From assembly GCA_029256705.1 (NCBI GenBank), contig JAQSXK010000003.1, positions 1-64,000 of the forward strand: a stretch of DNA of 64,000 nucleotides, given 5' to 3'. Each line of letters begins with the position of its first letter. Position 1 is the first letter of the stretch. Shown here piece after piece: positions 28,531-36,985 of this stretch. Below the pieces are notes generated by a model, which was given only the letters and a program-made list of their open reading frames with translations, was not told the DNA's origin and ran no database searches. The position numbers and the translations under genes are program-made. The stretch comes from Clostridia bacterium. GTDB taxonomy: Bacteria > Bacillota > Clostridia > TANB77 > CAG-465.

Positions 28531-30021
28531 ATGGAGGAGAATGTACAAAGAGTATTTTCTATAATGGTAGCAGTAATAGTTTTTTTTCTATTACCAATGT
28601 ATGTTGCATTTGAAAAAAAAGACGATGTTGCATATGCTCTTGCCGTTAGAATAACATCTGAACTTACTGAAAACATTAAAAATAATGGGTATATATCTAA
28701 AAAAATGTATGATGAATATTTGTCTAAAATGGCAGTAACAGGAAATTCATATGAGATTAAACTTGAACATAAATCATATAAATATAATCCTGTTATTTGT
28801 TCTTATTCAGATGCTACTTATACAAAATTATTAGAAACGTTTGAATATGATATATATAAAGGTCAATACTTAACTGGAACTATTATATATAATGGAAATG
28901 CATATGGAAACTTAGTTTTATCATATTCTAAAAGTGAAGAAGTATATACAGAAAATCAAATTCTTGATGTTTTATCACAAGAAAATAACATTGTTTATAC
29001 TGGAATGGCTAAAGAAGTTTACCAAAATGTTGGTTTAAATAGTATTCCACTTAATCCCAATCTATATGCATCAGGTACATTGGGCTCTATATATACAATG
29101 AATAAAGGTGATTCATTTGCAATAAGAGTTAGAAATACTAATACAACTGTTGCTGAAATATTTTTTAATGCATTAACACTTGGTATGACGGCAAAACCAG
29201 TTCCTAGAGTATATGTTAATTATGGATGCACAATTCAAAATGAGAAATATAAAACATGGGTACTTGCAAATAGTGGGTACACAGGAAATTTAGAAGAAAT
29301 AACAATTGCCGAGACAGGAAGATACCTATTAGAGGTATGGGGAGCAAGTGGTGGAGGTAATGATCCATCTAGTACTGTATTAGGAAGTCGTGGCGGTAAA
29401 GGTGGATATTCAAAAGGTATCATACAATTAACAAAAGGTACAAAACTATATGCTTACGTTGGTGGTAAAGGTGTTGGTTCTTCTGGCGGATTTAATGGCG
29501 GCGGTGATGGTGGACCAGCTGGAAACGGCGGCGGTGGAGCAACAGATATAAGGCTTGTTGGTGGAGTTTGGAACAATCCCGCATCACTTGCTTCTAGAAT
29601 AATAGTAGCAGGTGGCGGCGGTGGAGCTGACGATACACTAGCTACTGAAGTAGCAGGCGGCGGAAATGATGGTTCTGGTGGACATGGTGGAGGAACAAAT
29701 GGTGGTAGAGGATATATTAACGGTACTGATTCACCAAGTTATTCGGATTTAAATAATGGAAGTCCTGCTGTTTATGTATCTCCAGCTTTAGGGGGAAATC
29801 AATATGGTGGGAATGGACTTCAATTTGGATATGCACCACCTCCAACAATAGCTACTGACCTTGGTGGCGGTGGCGGTGGTTACTACGGTGGAAATCCATC
29901 CCTACACTATAATGGTGGCGGAGGCGGTGGCTCAGGCTATATTGGCGGAGTGACTAGTGGTGAGATGCAAACTGGAGTAAATAACGGAAACGGATCATAT
30001 AGAATAACATTTGTAAATTAA
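28531..30021 (+). CDS. Pilin-like protein (family B) with ALK-type glycine-rich domain
   Basis: This 496-residue protein has an N-terminal helix (about 8-26), then the family-B pattern FEKKDDVAYALAVRITSEL...NNGYISKKMYDEYLSKM...TGNSYEI shared with the protein at 32619. From about residue 255 a glycine-rich domain begins with TGRYLLEVWGASGGG and contains GGGATDIRLVGG, SRIIVAGGGGG and GGGGGGSGYIGG. This order matches the glycine-rich domain of ALK/LTK receptors and its bacterial relatives (Pfam Gly_rich type). It lies 14 bp after the previous gene in the pilus operon. Confidence 0.7.
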   Translation: MEENVQRVFSIMVAVIVFFLLPMYVAFEKKDDVAYALAVRITSELTENIKNNGYISKKMYDEYLSKMAVTGNSYEIKLEHKSYKYNPVICSYSDATYTKLLETFEYDIYKGQYLTGTIIYNGNAYGNLVLSYSKSEEVYTENQILDVLSQENNIVYTGMAKEVYQNVGLNSIPLNPNLYASGTLGSIYTMNKGDSFAIRVRNTNTTVAEIFFNALTLGMTAKPVPRVYVNYGCTIQNEKYKTWVLANSGYTGNLEEITIAETGRYLLEVWGASGGGNDPSSTVLGSRGGKGGYSKGIIQLTKGTKLYAYVGGKGVGSSGGFNGGGDGGPAGNGGGGATDIRLVGGVWNNPASLASRIIVAGGGGGADDTLATEVAGGGNDGSGGHGGGTNGGRGYINGTDSPSYSDLNNGSPAVYVSPALGGNQYGGNGLQFGYAPPPTIATDLGGGGGGYYGGNPSLHYNGGGGGGSGYIGGVTSGEMQTGVNNGNGSYRITFVN

Positions 30022-30039
30022 AAAAGGAAGTGATTTAAA

Positions 30040-30435
30040 GTGGATTTTTTATCAGCAAAAGCATTAAATATAGCAGTAGGAATAGCTATATCTTTAACAA
30101 TTACATCAGCTATATTATTTACTTTAAGTCAGATAACTTTATTATATCAAGATGTATATAATACTGATGTTAGTATAAAAAAACAGTTTACTGAATTTGC
30201 GATGTATGATGGCACAACAATGACCGGACTTGAAATGTATAATACAGCAAATAGATATAAAGGTAGTAACAAAGTTAATGTAAGAAATCACATATCTGGA
30301 GCTAGTAATATTAATACACAAGCTTGGCTTTATGGATACAACGGTAATAGCAGTTTTTACACTAGTGATTTATATAAAGTTAGTTACACTACAGATAATA
30401 ATGGAATAGTTACAATATTTTTTGATGGAAGGTGA
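30040..30435 (+). CDS. Pilin-like protein, minor (family A)
   Basis: This 131-residue protein has an N-terminal helix (about 9-33) and the motif TTMTGLEMYNTANRYKGSNK, equivalent to the TG-x-E/D/Q-L/V block of the other family-A members. The start is GTG at 30040 with AAGGAAGTG upstream. It lies between two genes encoding glycine-rich-domain proteins and is likely a minor subunit. Confidence 0.55.
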   Translation: MDFLSAKALNIAVGIAISLTITSAILFTLSQITLLYQDVYNTDVSIKKQFTEFAMYDGTTMTGLEMYNTANRYKGSNKVNVRNHISGASNINTQAWLYGYNGNSSFYTSDLYKVSYTTDNNGIVTIFFDGR

Positions 30436-30444
30436 GAATAACAT

Positions 30445-32601
30445 ATGGAGGATTCAGGATATAACAGTTTAATGTTAGGTGTATACGTATTCATATTTTT
30501 GATTGCAACAAGTTTAACTGTATATTTGTTTTCAACAACAGTTACAGTTGCAGATAAAGCATTTGAATATGGTAAAGTGACAACTGGTGATAGTGTAATA
30601 GAGACAACTTCTGCTCCAAAATATAGTATAATTACAGGTGCAGAGTTACTAACATATTACTATAATTATAAATCACCAGATAAATATGGTACAGCCAATA
30701 CACCTAATTATGATTTTAGTAATATAAATGATGTAGGTATTGATATAAATAGGTCATATGCATTAATATATGAATCTGCGAATACTGGTTCAAATCCAGT
30801 TATAACAGTAAGAGATATAACACCAGAGGTTGGAACTCCAACTTCAGGTGAGATAATACCTATAAACAATCAACCTTCAGATCCAACTATTATTACATAC
30901 CCTAATACAGACTCAAGGGTAATGCCTAATACTGTAGTTGAAATGGAAGCCCATTCTTATGTAAATGTTTCATTTGCAACTAATGTTATAGTTAAATATT
31001 ATTGGAGAATTGACTATAGTCCAGAGGATGGTAGACCGGATTTCACTGCTACTACTACTGGACAAAAAGGGGAATTAACAGAATTAGCATATGGAAATGT
31101 ATTGAAATTTGTTGATGGTACAAGTAGAGTATACGTTACATCTGAAGATGCATTTGGAAATAAATCAAATACGATAAGTAAAGAAATAAAAGTAGGATAT
31201 AATGATCCAGTTATAAATTATGTAAAAGAAATGGATAATAAAGTAATAAATTATGGAGCTGTAGATATGGATTCACCAACAGGAGCTTCACTAAGATTCA
31301 TTACAGATGCAACATCAAAAAATCCAGGTGGATTTATACAAAAATATGATTGGACACTAAATGGTACATTAGTACAGAGTGGTGCAAGTGAGAGACTTAT
31401 AAGAAATTTTGCTCCAGGTAGTTATTCTTTAACAATTAAAGTATATGACTCAATAAAAGGTACAGCAGAAACTACTTTTGCCTTTACAGTTAATAAAATA
31501 CCAACTCCTACAATAATATGTAGTAATACAGCTATTACAACAAATCGTACACTTGCTATTACAGATAGTACTGTAAATCTTACATTTAACTCATCGACTG
31601 AAGCAAAATATGATGTAGTAAGATATGTATGGAATGTTGATGGAACAGTATATAATGCCTATGTACCTAATGGTATAAATCTAAATTATGGAATAGGAAC
31701 TCATACAGTAAGTGTATATGCAGTTAACTCAGCAGGATTAACTTCAGATACAAGAACATTAACATTTACAATTACTCAAGATTTTGTACCATTTGAACAG
31801 GAATATTATTCAAATGGAAGTTATCATACAGTTACATTACCAGCAGGAAAATATGTATTTGAAACATGGGGAGCACGTGGTGGTAATGGAGCTGGTGGAT
31901 ATGGTGGATATTCTACAGGTCAATTAAATATATCATCAAGTACTACATTCTATATTTATGTGGGATCAAGTGCTGGATATAATGGTGGTGGAAGTTCTAG
32001 ATTAGCATATTCTTTTGGTGGCGGAGCTACAGATATAAGATTAAATAATGGAGCATGGAATGATACTATGTCACTTAGATCAAGAATTATTGTTGCTGGC
32101 GGAGGTGGCGGAAACGGTGGTAACAATCTATCTGGAGTAGGTGGAAGTGCAGGTGGATTGAATGGATATACAGGTGGACAGGTTTGTGGAAGACCAGGTA
32201 CAGGAGGCACACAAAATTCTGGTGGTATAGCTGGAAGATTATATGCTTATGGTGCTACAAATGGTTCATTCGGATTAGGTGGAAATGGAGAATCTGTTCA
32301 ACCAGGTTATAGTGGTAGTAGCGGTGGTTCATCAGGTAGTACAGCTGGAGCCGGCGGAGGCGGATACTATGGCGGTGGTGGAGCATCATGTGATTATCCT
32401 GCTTGGAACGACTTAGATGATTCAGGCGGTGGTGGTGGTTCATCATTCATATCTGGATATCCAGGATGTGATGCTGTAAATGCATCAGGTATACATACAG
32501 GTCAAGCAAGCCATTATTCAGGATTGACATTTATTAATGCATCTATGACAGCTGGATATAATTCTGGTGAAGGAAAAGCTAAAATAACTCGTGTAAGATA
32601 A
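30445..32601 (+). CDS. Pilin-like protein (family A) with Ig-like and ALK-type glycine-rich domains
   Basis: This 718-residue protein has an N-terminal helix (about 10-30) and the family-A motif SIITGAELLTYYYNYKS. It continues with three Ig/PKD-like domains (about residues 135-450) and ends in a glycine-rich domain (about 455-718) with AGKYVFETWGARGG, FGGGATDIRLNNG, SRIIVAGGGGG and GGGGSSFISGY. The same C-terminal domain is attached to a family-B protein at 28531, so domains have been shuffled within the operon. It is a candidate tip or adhesin subunit. Confidence 0.7.
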   Translation: MEDSGYNSLMLGVYVFIFLIATSLTVYLFSTTVTVADKAFEYGKVTTGDSVIETTSAPKYSIITGAELLTYYYNYKSPDKYGTANTPNYDFSNINDVGIDINRSYALIYESANTGSNPVITVRDITPEVGTPTSGEIIPINNQPSDPTIITYPNTDSRVMPNTVVEMEAHSYVNVSFATNVIVKYYWRIDYSPEDGRPDFTATTTGQKGELTELAYGNVLKFVDGTSRVYVTSEDAFGNKSNTISKEIKVGYNDPVINYVKEMDNKVINYGAVDMDSPTGASLRFITDATSKNPGGFIQKYDWTLNGTLVQSGASERLIRNFAPGSYSLTIKVYDSIKGTAETTFAFTVNKIPTPTIICSNTAITTNRTLAITDSTVNLTFNSSTEAKYDVVRYVWNVDGTVYNAYVPNGINLNYGIGTHTVSVYAVNSAGLTSDTRTLTFTITQDFVPFEQEYYSNGSYHTVTLPAGKYVFETWGARGGNGAGGYGGYSTGQLNISSSTTFYIYVGSSAGYNGGGSSRLAYSFGGGATDIRLNNGAWNDTMSLRSRIIVAGGGGGNGGNNLSGVGGSAGGLNGYTGGQVCGRPGTGGTQNSGGIAGRLYAYGATNGSFGLGGNGESVQPGYSGSSGGSSGSTAGAGGGGYYGGGGASCDYPAWNDLDDSGGGGGSSFISGYPGCDAVNASGIHTGQASHYSGLTFINASMTAGYNSGEGKAKITRVR

Positions 32602-32618
32602 TTGAAAAGGAGGTAAAT

Positions 32619-34178
32619 ATGCAAGATAACTTAAGTATTATAATAACCATGATTATATTTGTAACATTAGTAGTAATATTTCCTTTATATAATCTCTTTG
32701 AAAGACAAGATGATATGTCATATACACTTGCTTTGAAAGCTACTACTACTTTTGTAGATGAAATTAGAAATAATGGATATATAGATCAAAATAGTTATAA
32801 TGATTTTATATCGCAATTAGGTAATACTGGTAATTCATATGACATAGAAATAGAAGCACATAGAAAAACATTAATTGCTGATGAAAATAATCCAGGAGAA
32901 TTTCTTGAACAATATAAAATAGATTATAACGATGATATACTAAATGTGATAAATACAGGAACAACTAATATAAGTGGGAAATTACTAAAAGATAATGCAT
33001 ATTTACTAAATAAAGATGATCAAATATATGTAAAACTTAAAAATTCAACTACAACTATGGCTGGTGCGGTATTTAATGCTATAATTCCAACTGCTAAAAA
33101 AGAAAGAATAGTTGTAAATTATGGTGGTGTAATAAAAAATAGTTCATGGGACAAAGTTGAAAGTACAATACATTCATTTACAACTAGACCATCAGCTCCT
33201 GTTATAAGTAGAAATGGTGTTACAATTTCAGGTGGTAGCGCAACAGTAGAAGCAGGTGTTAGTGTAGACCTTTCTGCTTTATCTACACCGTCAGATTGGT
33301 GGAAGAGAATTGTAAGTTATGTTTGGACATTTCAATATGCAGATGGAAGAGTTGAAAATGTAACTACACCTGCGACGGGTACAGCTCCTAATCTTGTAGG
33401 TGCAATAACTAGAAGTTTTCCAGTACAAACCCCAAGTACAGTAAGTGTTTATGCGGTAGATAACTATGGCGAGACTTCTAATTTAGCTTCTGCAACGATA
33501 CACACATATTCATATGGGCCCACAAAGCCTACTTTAACTTCAAATCCAGATACAATAAATAATAATGTAATTATACCAGTAGCTGGCGGAACAAGAATAA
33601 ACTTTACAGCATATTCGACTGTAAATAGTACTTGGAAAGTTATAGCTAAGTATGTATGGACAATTCAAAATGGTGGAGGGACTCCATACGTAAGAGAAAC
33701 AACAACTGGAAGTTTAAGTGAAGTATTTAATAATGGTGTTGGTTCAGTTACAGTTTATGCTGTAGATAGTGCTGGATTAGAATCTGCAAAAACAGGTACA
33801 GCATTTTCAGTTATGAATAACTTTGCACAACAAGCAATATCTTCAGTTGGTTTAGCAACAATAGACTCTATAGTAATAAATGGGGCAACAGTTGCAGGAT
33901 ATTCGTTCGAAGTTGGTGTATCTTCAGGACATAGTGGAAATGACTGGTGGAGAATACAAGGATTAACTACTGGTGGAGTTTGGGAAAGTGTTAGACCAGG
34001 TGGATATGTAGATTCATATGTAAGTGTAAGCAATGGTGTTTCAACTGGACAGGTATCACTTGCAGATCAAAGTAGGTATGTACAACTTAGATTCCAATAT
34101 AGCGTAGATAGTGGACATGCAGGTTGTTTAACAAGTGGTTCATATATAAAATATAGTGTTCAATATAAATTTAATTAA
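32619..34178 (+). CDS. Pilin-like protein (family B) with Ig-like repeats
   Basis: This 519-residue protein has an N-terminal helix (about 7-25) followed by FERQDDMSYTLALKATTTF, NNGYIDQNSYNDFISQL and GNTGNSYDIEIE, a close match to the N-terminal 80 residues of the protein at 28531. Two Ig-like domains follow (about 190-400), with the repeated pattern YVWT-Q...TVYAVD. The C-terminal 120 residues look like a beta-rich domain. It has an AAAGGAGGT ribosome site and is a likely surface subunit. Confidence 0.6.
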   Translation: MQDNLSIIITMIIFVTLVVIFPLYNLFERQDDMSYTLALKATTTFVDEIRNNGYIDQNSYNDFISQLGNTGNSYDIEIEAHRKTLIADENNPGEFLEQYKIDYNDDILNVINTGTTNISGKLLKDNAYLLNKDDQIYVKLKNSTTTMAGAVFNAIIPTAKKERIVVNYGGVIKNSSWDKVESTIHSFTTRPSAPVISRNGVTISGGSATVEAGVSVDLSALSTPSDWWKRIVSYVWTFQYADGRVENVTTPATGTAPNLVGAITRSFPVQTPSTVSVYAVDNYGETSNLASATIHTYSYGPTKPTLTSNPDTINNNVIIPVAGGTRINFTAYSTVNSTWKVIAKYVWTIQNGGGTPYVRETTTGSLSEVFNNGVGSVTVYAVDSAGLESAKTGTAFSVMNNFAQQAISSVGLATIDSIVINGATVAGYSFEVGVSSGHSGNDWWRIQGLTTGGVWESVRPGGYVDSYVSVSNGVSTGQVSLADQSRYVQLRFQYSVDSGHAGCLTSGSYIKYSVQYKFN

Positions 34179-34204
34179 GTAATTTAACAAGAGAAGGTGA
34201 ATGA

Positions 34205-35383
34205 ATGAAAATAACGGATTTTGCTCTTATATTTATAGGTATAGTACTTCCGATAATTATAGTAGTATATGTAAATGTATCATTTACAATTAAAGCAGTA
34301 GAAGAAGAAATGTACTATCAAAAATTGATAGATTCAGCTTTGCTAGATTCTGCACAGAGAATGAAAGAAGTTGAAAGTGAAGATCCAGAAAACGATTATG
34401 GATATTCAGGAGAACTAAATAATAAAGTTAGTGTAAATGCACAAGTAGCAGTAGATACATTCTTTAGTTCAATGTCTAATAACTTTGCTATAAAAGGTAA
34501 TGAAAATGCAGAATTATTTCTTAAATATTTCGTACCTGCAATAGCTGTAATAGATTATAATGGAGTATATATATCTTCTATTGAAGAATTTCAAAAAGAT
34601 GGTAAAACCGTAATTGATCATGTTGTTAAGCCAAAAAGATATTTTTCATATACATATGGAATAGATAGTAGTAGTAATATAGTAACAAACTTAAATTTAA
34701 TACAAACAAATTCAAACCAAAATGGATTTTCAATACATACAGTTGAATTTACTATGGATGATTATGTTTTACATAGAGGTAAAAAAAATGTGGGATATAA
34801 TTCAATTACTTATGGTTCAAAAGGTTTTTATATAGCAGATACTAAAAATAATTCAGACTTATATGACGGTAATCTTGCATTACAAATACCAATACAGAAT
34901 CTATTAAAACAAAAGAGAAAAGAGGTTATAATAGAGGTTATCACTAATGAATTAAGTTTTGCAGTTAATAAACATAATCATTATGCAAGATTAGCAGGTA
35001 TAAACTATGCGTTTTCATTCCCATTTACTACAAAAGATGAAATGTATAGATATGTAGAAGATATTGGAGTTTTAGCATTTGTTCAGGGTATATCTGTCGG
35101 AAATAAATATTTAAATTATAAATCATATGGTGGTTCTAGTCTAGAGCTTGCAACTAAATATTACGTTAGTACACCAAATGCATCGACTGGTTCTAAGTAT
35201 ATAAGAAATTTATATCACAAAGATATTAATTGCCCTGAATATAAAGTTTCTAATAAGGATAATATAACACCTGAATTTGTAAATACAAAGCAACAAGCTG
35301 CTTCACTTAAAGCTTCTATTACAAGTGGAGGAGTAAGTTCATATGTACAAGGTTTCTATCCTTGCCCTTTATGTAGACCATAA
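34205..35383 (+). CDS. Membrane-anchored surface protein with Ada-like metal-binding tail
   Basis: This 392-residue protein has an N-terminal helix (about 7-28) and a long alpha/beta ectodomain with no assigned family. The C-terminal about 55 residues contain YHKDINCPEY and GFYPCPLCRP, the H-x4-C ... G-x-x-PC-x-x-C pattern of the Ada-type zinc-binding domain. That domain is also found attached to extracellular proteins. It is the last gene of the pilus operon, followed by a strong terminator. Confidence 0.6.
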   Translation: MKITDFALIFIGIVLPIIIVVYVNVSFTIKAVEEEMYYQKLIDSALLDSAQRMKEVESEDPENDYGYSGELNNKVSVNAQVAVDTFFSSMSNNFAIKGNENAELFLKYFVPAIAVIDYNGVYISSIEEFQKDGKTVIDHVVKPKRYFSYTYGIDSSSNIVTNLNLIQTNSNQNGFSIHTVEFTMDDYVLHRGKKNVGYNSITYGSKGFYIADTKNNSDLYDGNLALQIPIQNLLKQKRKEVIIEVITNELSFAVNKHNHYARLAGINYAFSFPFTTKDEMYRYVEDIGVLAFVQGISVGNKYLNYKSYGGSSLELATKYYVSTPNASTGSKYIRNLYHKDINCPEYKVSNKDNITPEFVNTKQQAASLKASITSGGVSSYVQGFYPCPLCRP

Positions 35384-35406
35384 AATTATATATGAATAAA
35401 ATTTTT

Positions 35407-35447
35407 AAAAAAACGTTAAGATAATAAAAGATCTTAACGTTTTTTTA
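35407..35447 (+). terminator. Terminator of the pilus operon
   Basis: A perfect 16-bp stem (35407-35422 with 35431-35446) with an 8-nt loop and a T run. Confidence 0.92.
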
Positions 35448-35551
35448 TTTCTAAAACCAACGTATTTATATAAAAATTTTTTAAATAGAATATAAATACA
35501 AAATTTGTAAATACTAAATGTAATAATAGCGTTAATGGAGGTATTTATTAA

Positions 35552-36985
35552 ATGGAAAGTAATGATAAAAAAGAAAGTAAAAACAATAAATTTAATTTAT
35601 TTACCAAAATTAATATTTTTGAACTAAAAAGAAACAATAAAACTAATAAAAATAAAGAAAAAAAAGAATTTAAGAACAATCAAAAAAAGAATATTTTACT
35701 TAACAAAAGTTTAATTTATATTATAGTTACTATTTCTATTTTAGTTATACTTGCTGCATTTTCAATAGTTGTATATATAAATAATTTAAAATATAAGTCG
35801 TATATAAAGTATGAAGATAAAATGAAAATATATGGATTTGATTCTATGTATAATAATAAAAGTGCTAGAACAGATGAATTAGTTACAAAAGCTGAAGCAT
35901 TAAAAATTTTACTATCAGCTGTTTTTAATACTAGCGATATATCTAATTTTGCACTAAATAATAATGAATATCCCGATGCAATTTGGGTAGATTACGCAAA
36001 ATCTAGTGGAATTACAAGTGAAGATATAAACAAGGAAAATTATTGGAATAACGCTAAATATATAGATGTAATTACATATTTTGAAAACAGCAAAGTTAAG
36101 ATATTGAAAGAAAAAATTGCAGATACTGAGACAAAAATAGATGATATAAATAAGTACACATTAGCTGAGCAAACAGCAATTAAAGATATGATCGCAAGTG
36201 AAATTATATTTTTATATTCTAATAATGTAAATGGCAGTGAGAGAATATTTAAAGGACAGCTTAATGAATTGGTTATTAATTTTGTGGAAAAATATAACAC
36301 TATTACTATGAATAGAGAAAAAATAAATGTAAATCCAGAAAAGGTTCCATCGAATGCCAGGGATTTTCCTTACACATTAGCAAGTGTAGATAAGAGTGTA
36401 TATGAAAAAACTTTTAATACACAATATTCAAGTGAGGCAATGTTACCTGTTCAATTATTTAGATATAAGAAAGAAGAATATTCACAAATACAAAGATTCG
36501 CAGAAGAATATTTTAATGCAGTTTTAAATGTAAATTATAATACTATTACTGAAGATGGTTTTAAAACAAAATTATCTGAATATCTAATTTATAAACCTAA
36601 TGATTATGCTATAAAAAGATATATTGAAAATGTTAAGACGAATGAAATTATTATTGAAGGAAAAGCAAAAGTTCAGTTTCCTGTAATTTATTCAGATGGA
36701 ATTTCATACAGAGTACGAATTAGAATAACATTTGATATTAAAAATTCTAAGACAAAAGATAATTTAATATATCTAGATTATATAAATGGACTTAAAAAGA
36801 CATATGAAGAAAATAAATACGATTTAATAATTGATTACTATATGACCAATGCAATAGATAATTCAAATATATATATGAAAGAAGTAGATTTATATGGTTC
36901 AATATTAGATAATAAAACAAGCAAAATTACCCAAGAAGTAGATAAAGAAAACTATTTTAAGGAGGGTGAAGATGCAAACAGTTAA
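35552..36985 (+). CDS. Membrane-anchored SLH-like protein, copy 1
   Basis: This 477-residue protein has a Lys/Asn-rich cytoplasmic N-terminus (about 50 residues), one membrane helix (about 52-75) and an extracellular part starting YEDKMKIYGFDSMYNNKSAR. The region TKAEALKILLSAVF ... AIWVDYAKSSGI resembles S-layer-homology repeats. The paralogue at 41254 is similar over the full ectodomain, and the C-terminal part of the SLH protein at 47054 also matches. It overlaps the next gene by 14 bp, so both are co-translated. The function is unknown, possibly anchoring its large secreted partner. Confidence 0.65.
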   Translation: MESNDKKESKNNKFNLFTKINIFELKRNNKTNKNKEKKEFKNNQKKNILLNKSLIYIIVTISILVILAAFSIVVYINNLKYKSYIKYEDKMKIYGFDSMYNNKSARTDELVTKAEALKILLSAVFNTSDISNFALNNNEYPDAIWVDYAKSSGITSEDINKENYWNNAKYIDVITYFENSKVKILKEKIADTETKIDDINKYTLAEQTAIKDMIASEIIFLYSNNVNGSERIFKGQLNELVINFVEKYNTITMNREKINVNPEKVPSNARDFPYTLASVDKSVYEKTFNTQYSSEAMLPVQLFRYKKEEYSQIQRFAEEYFNAVLNVNYNTITEDGFKTKLSEYLIYKPNDYAIKRYIENVKTNEIIIEGKAKVQFPVIYSDGISYRVRIRITFDIKNSKTKDNLIYLDYINGLKKTYEENKYDLIIDYYMTNAIDNSNIYMKEVDLYGSILDNKTSKITQEVDKENYFKEGEDANS

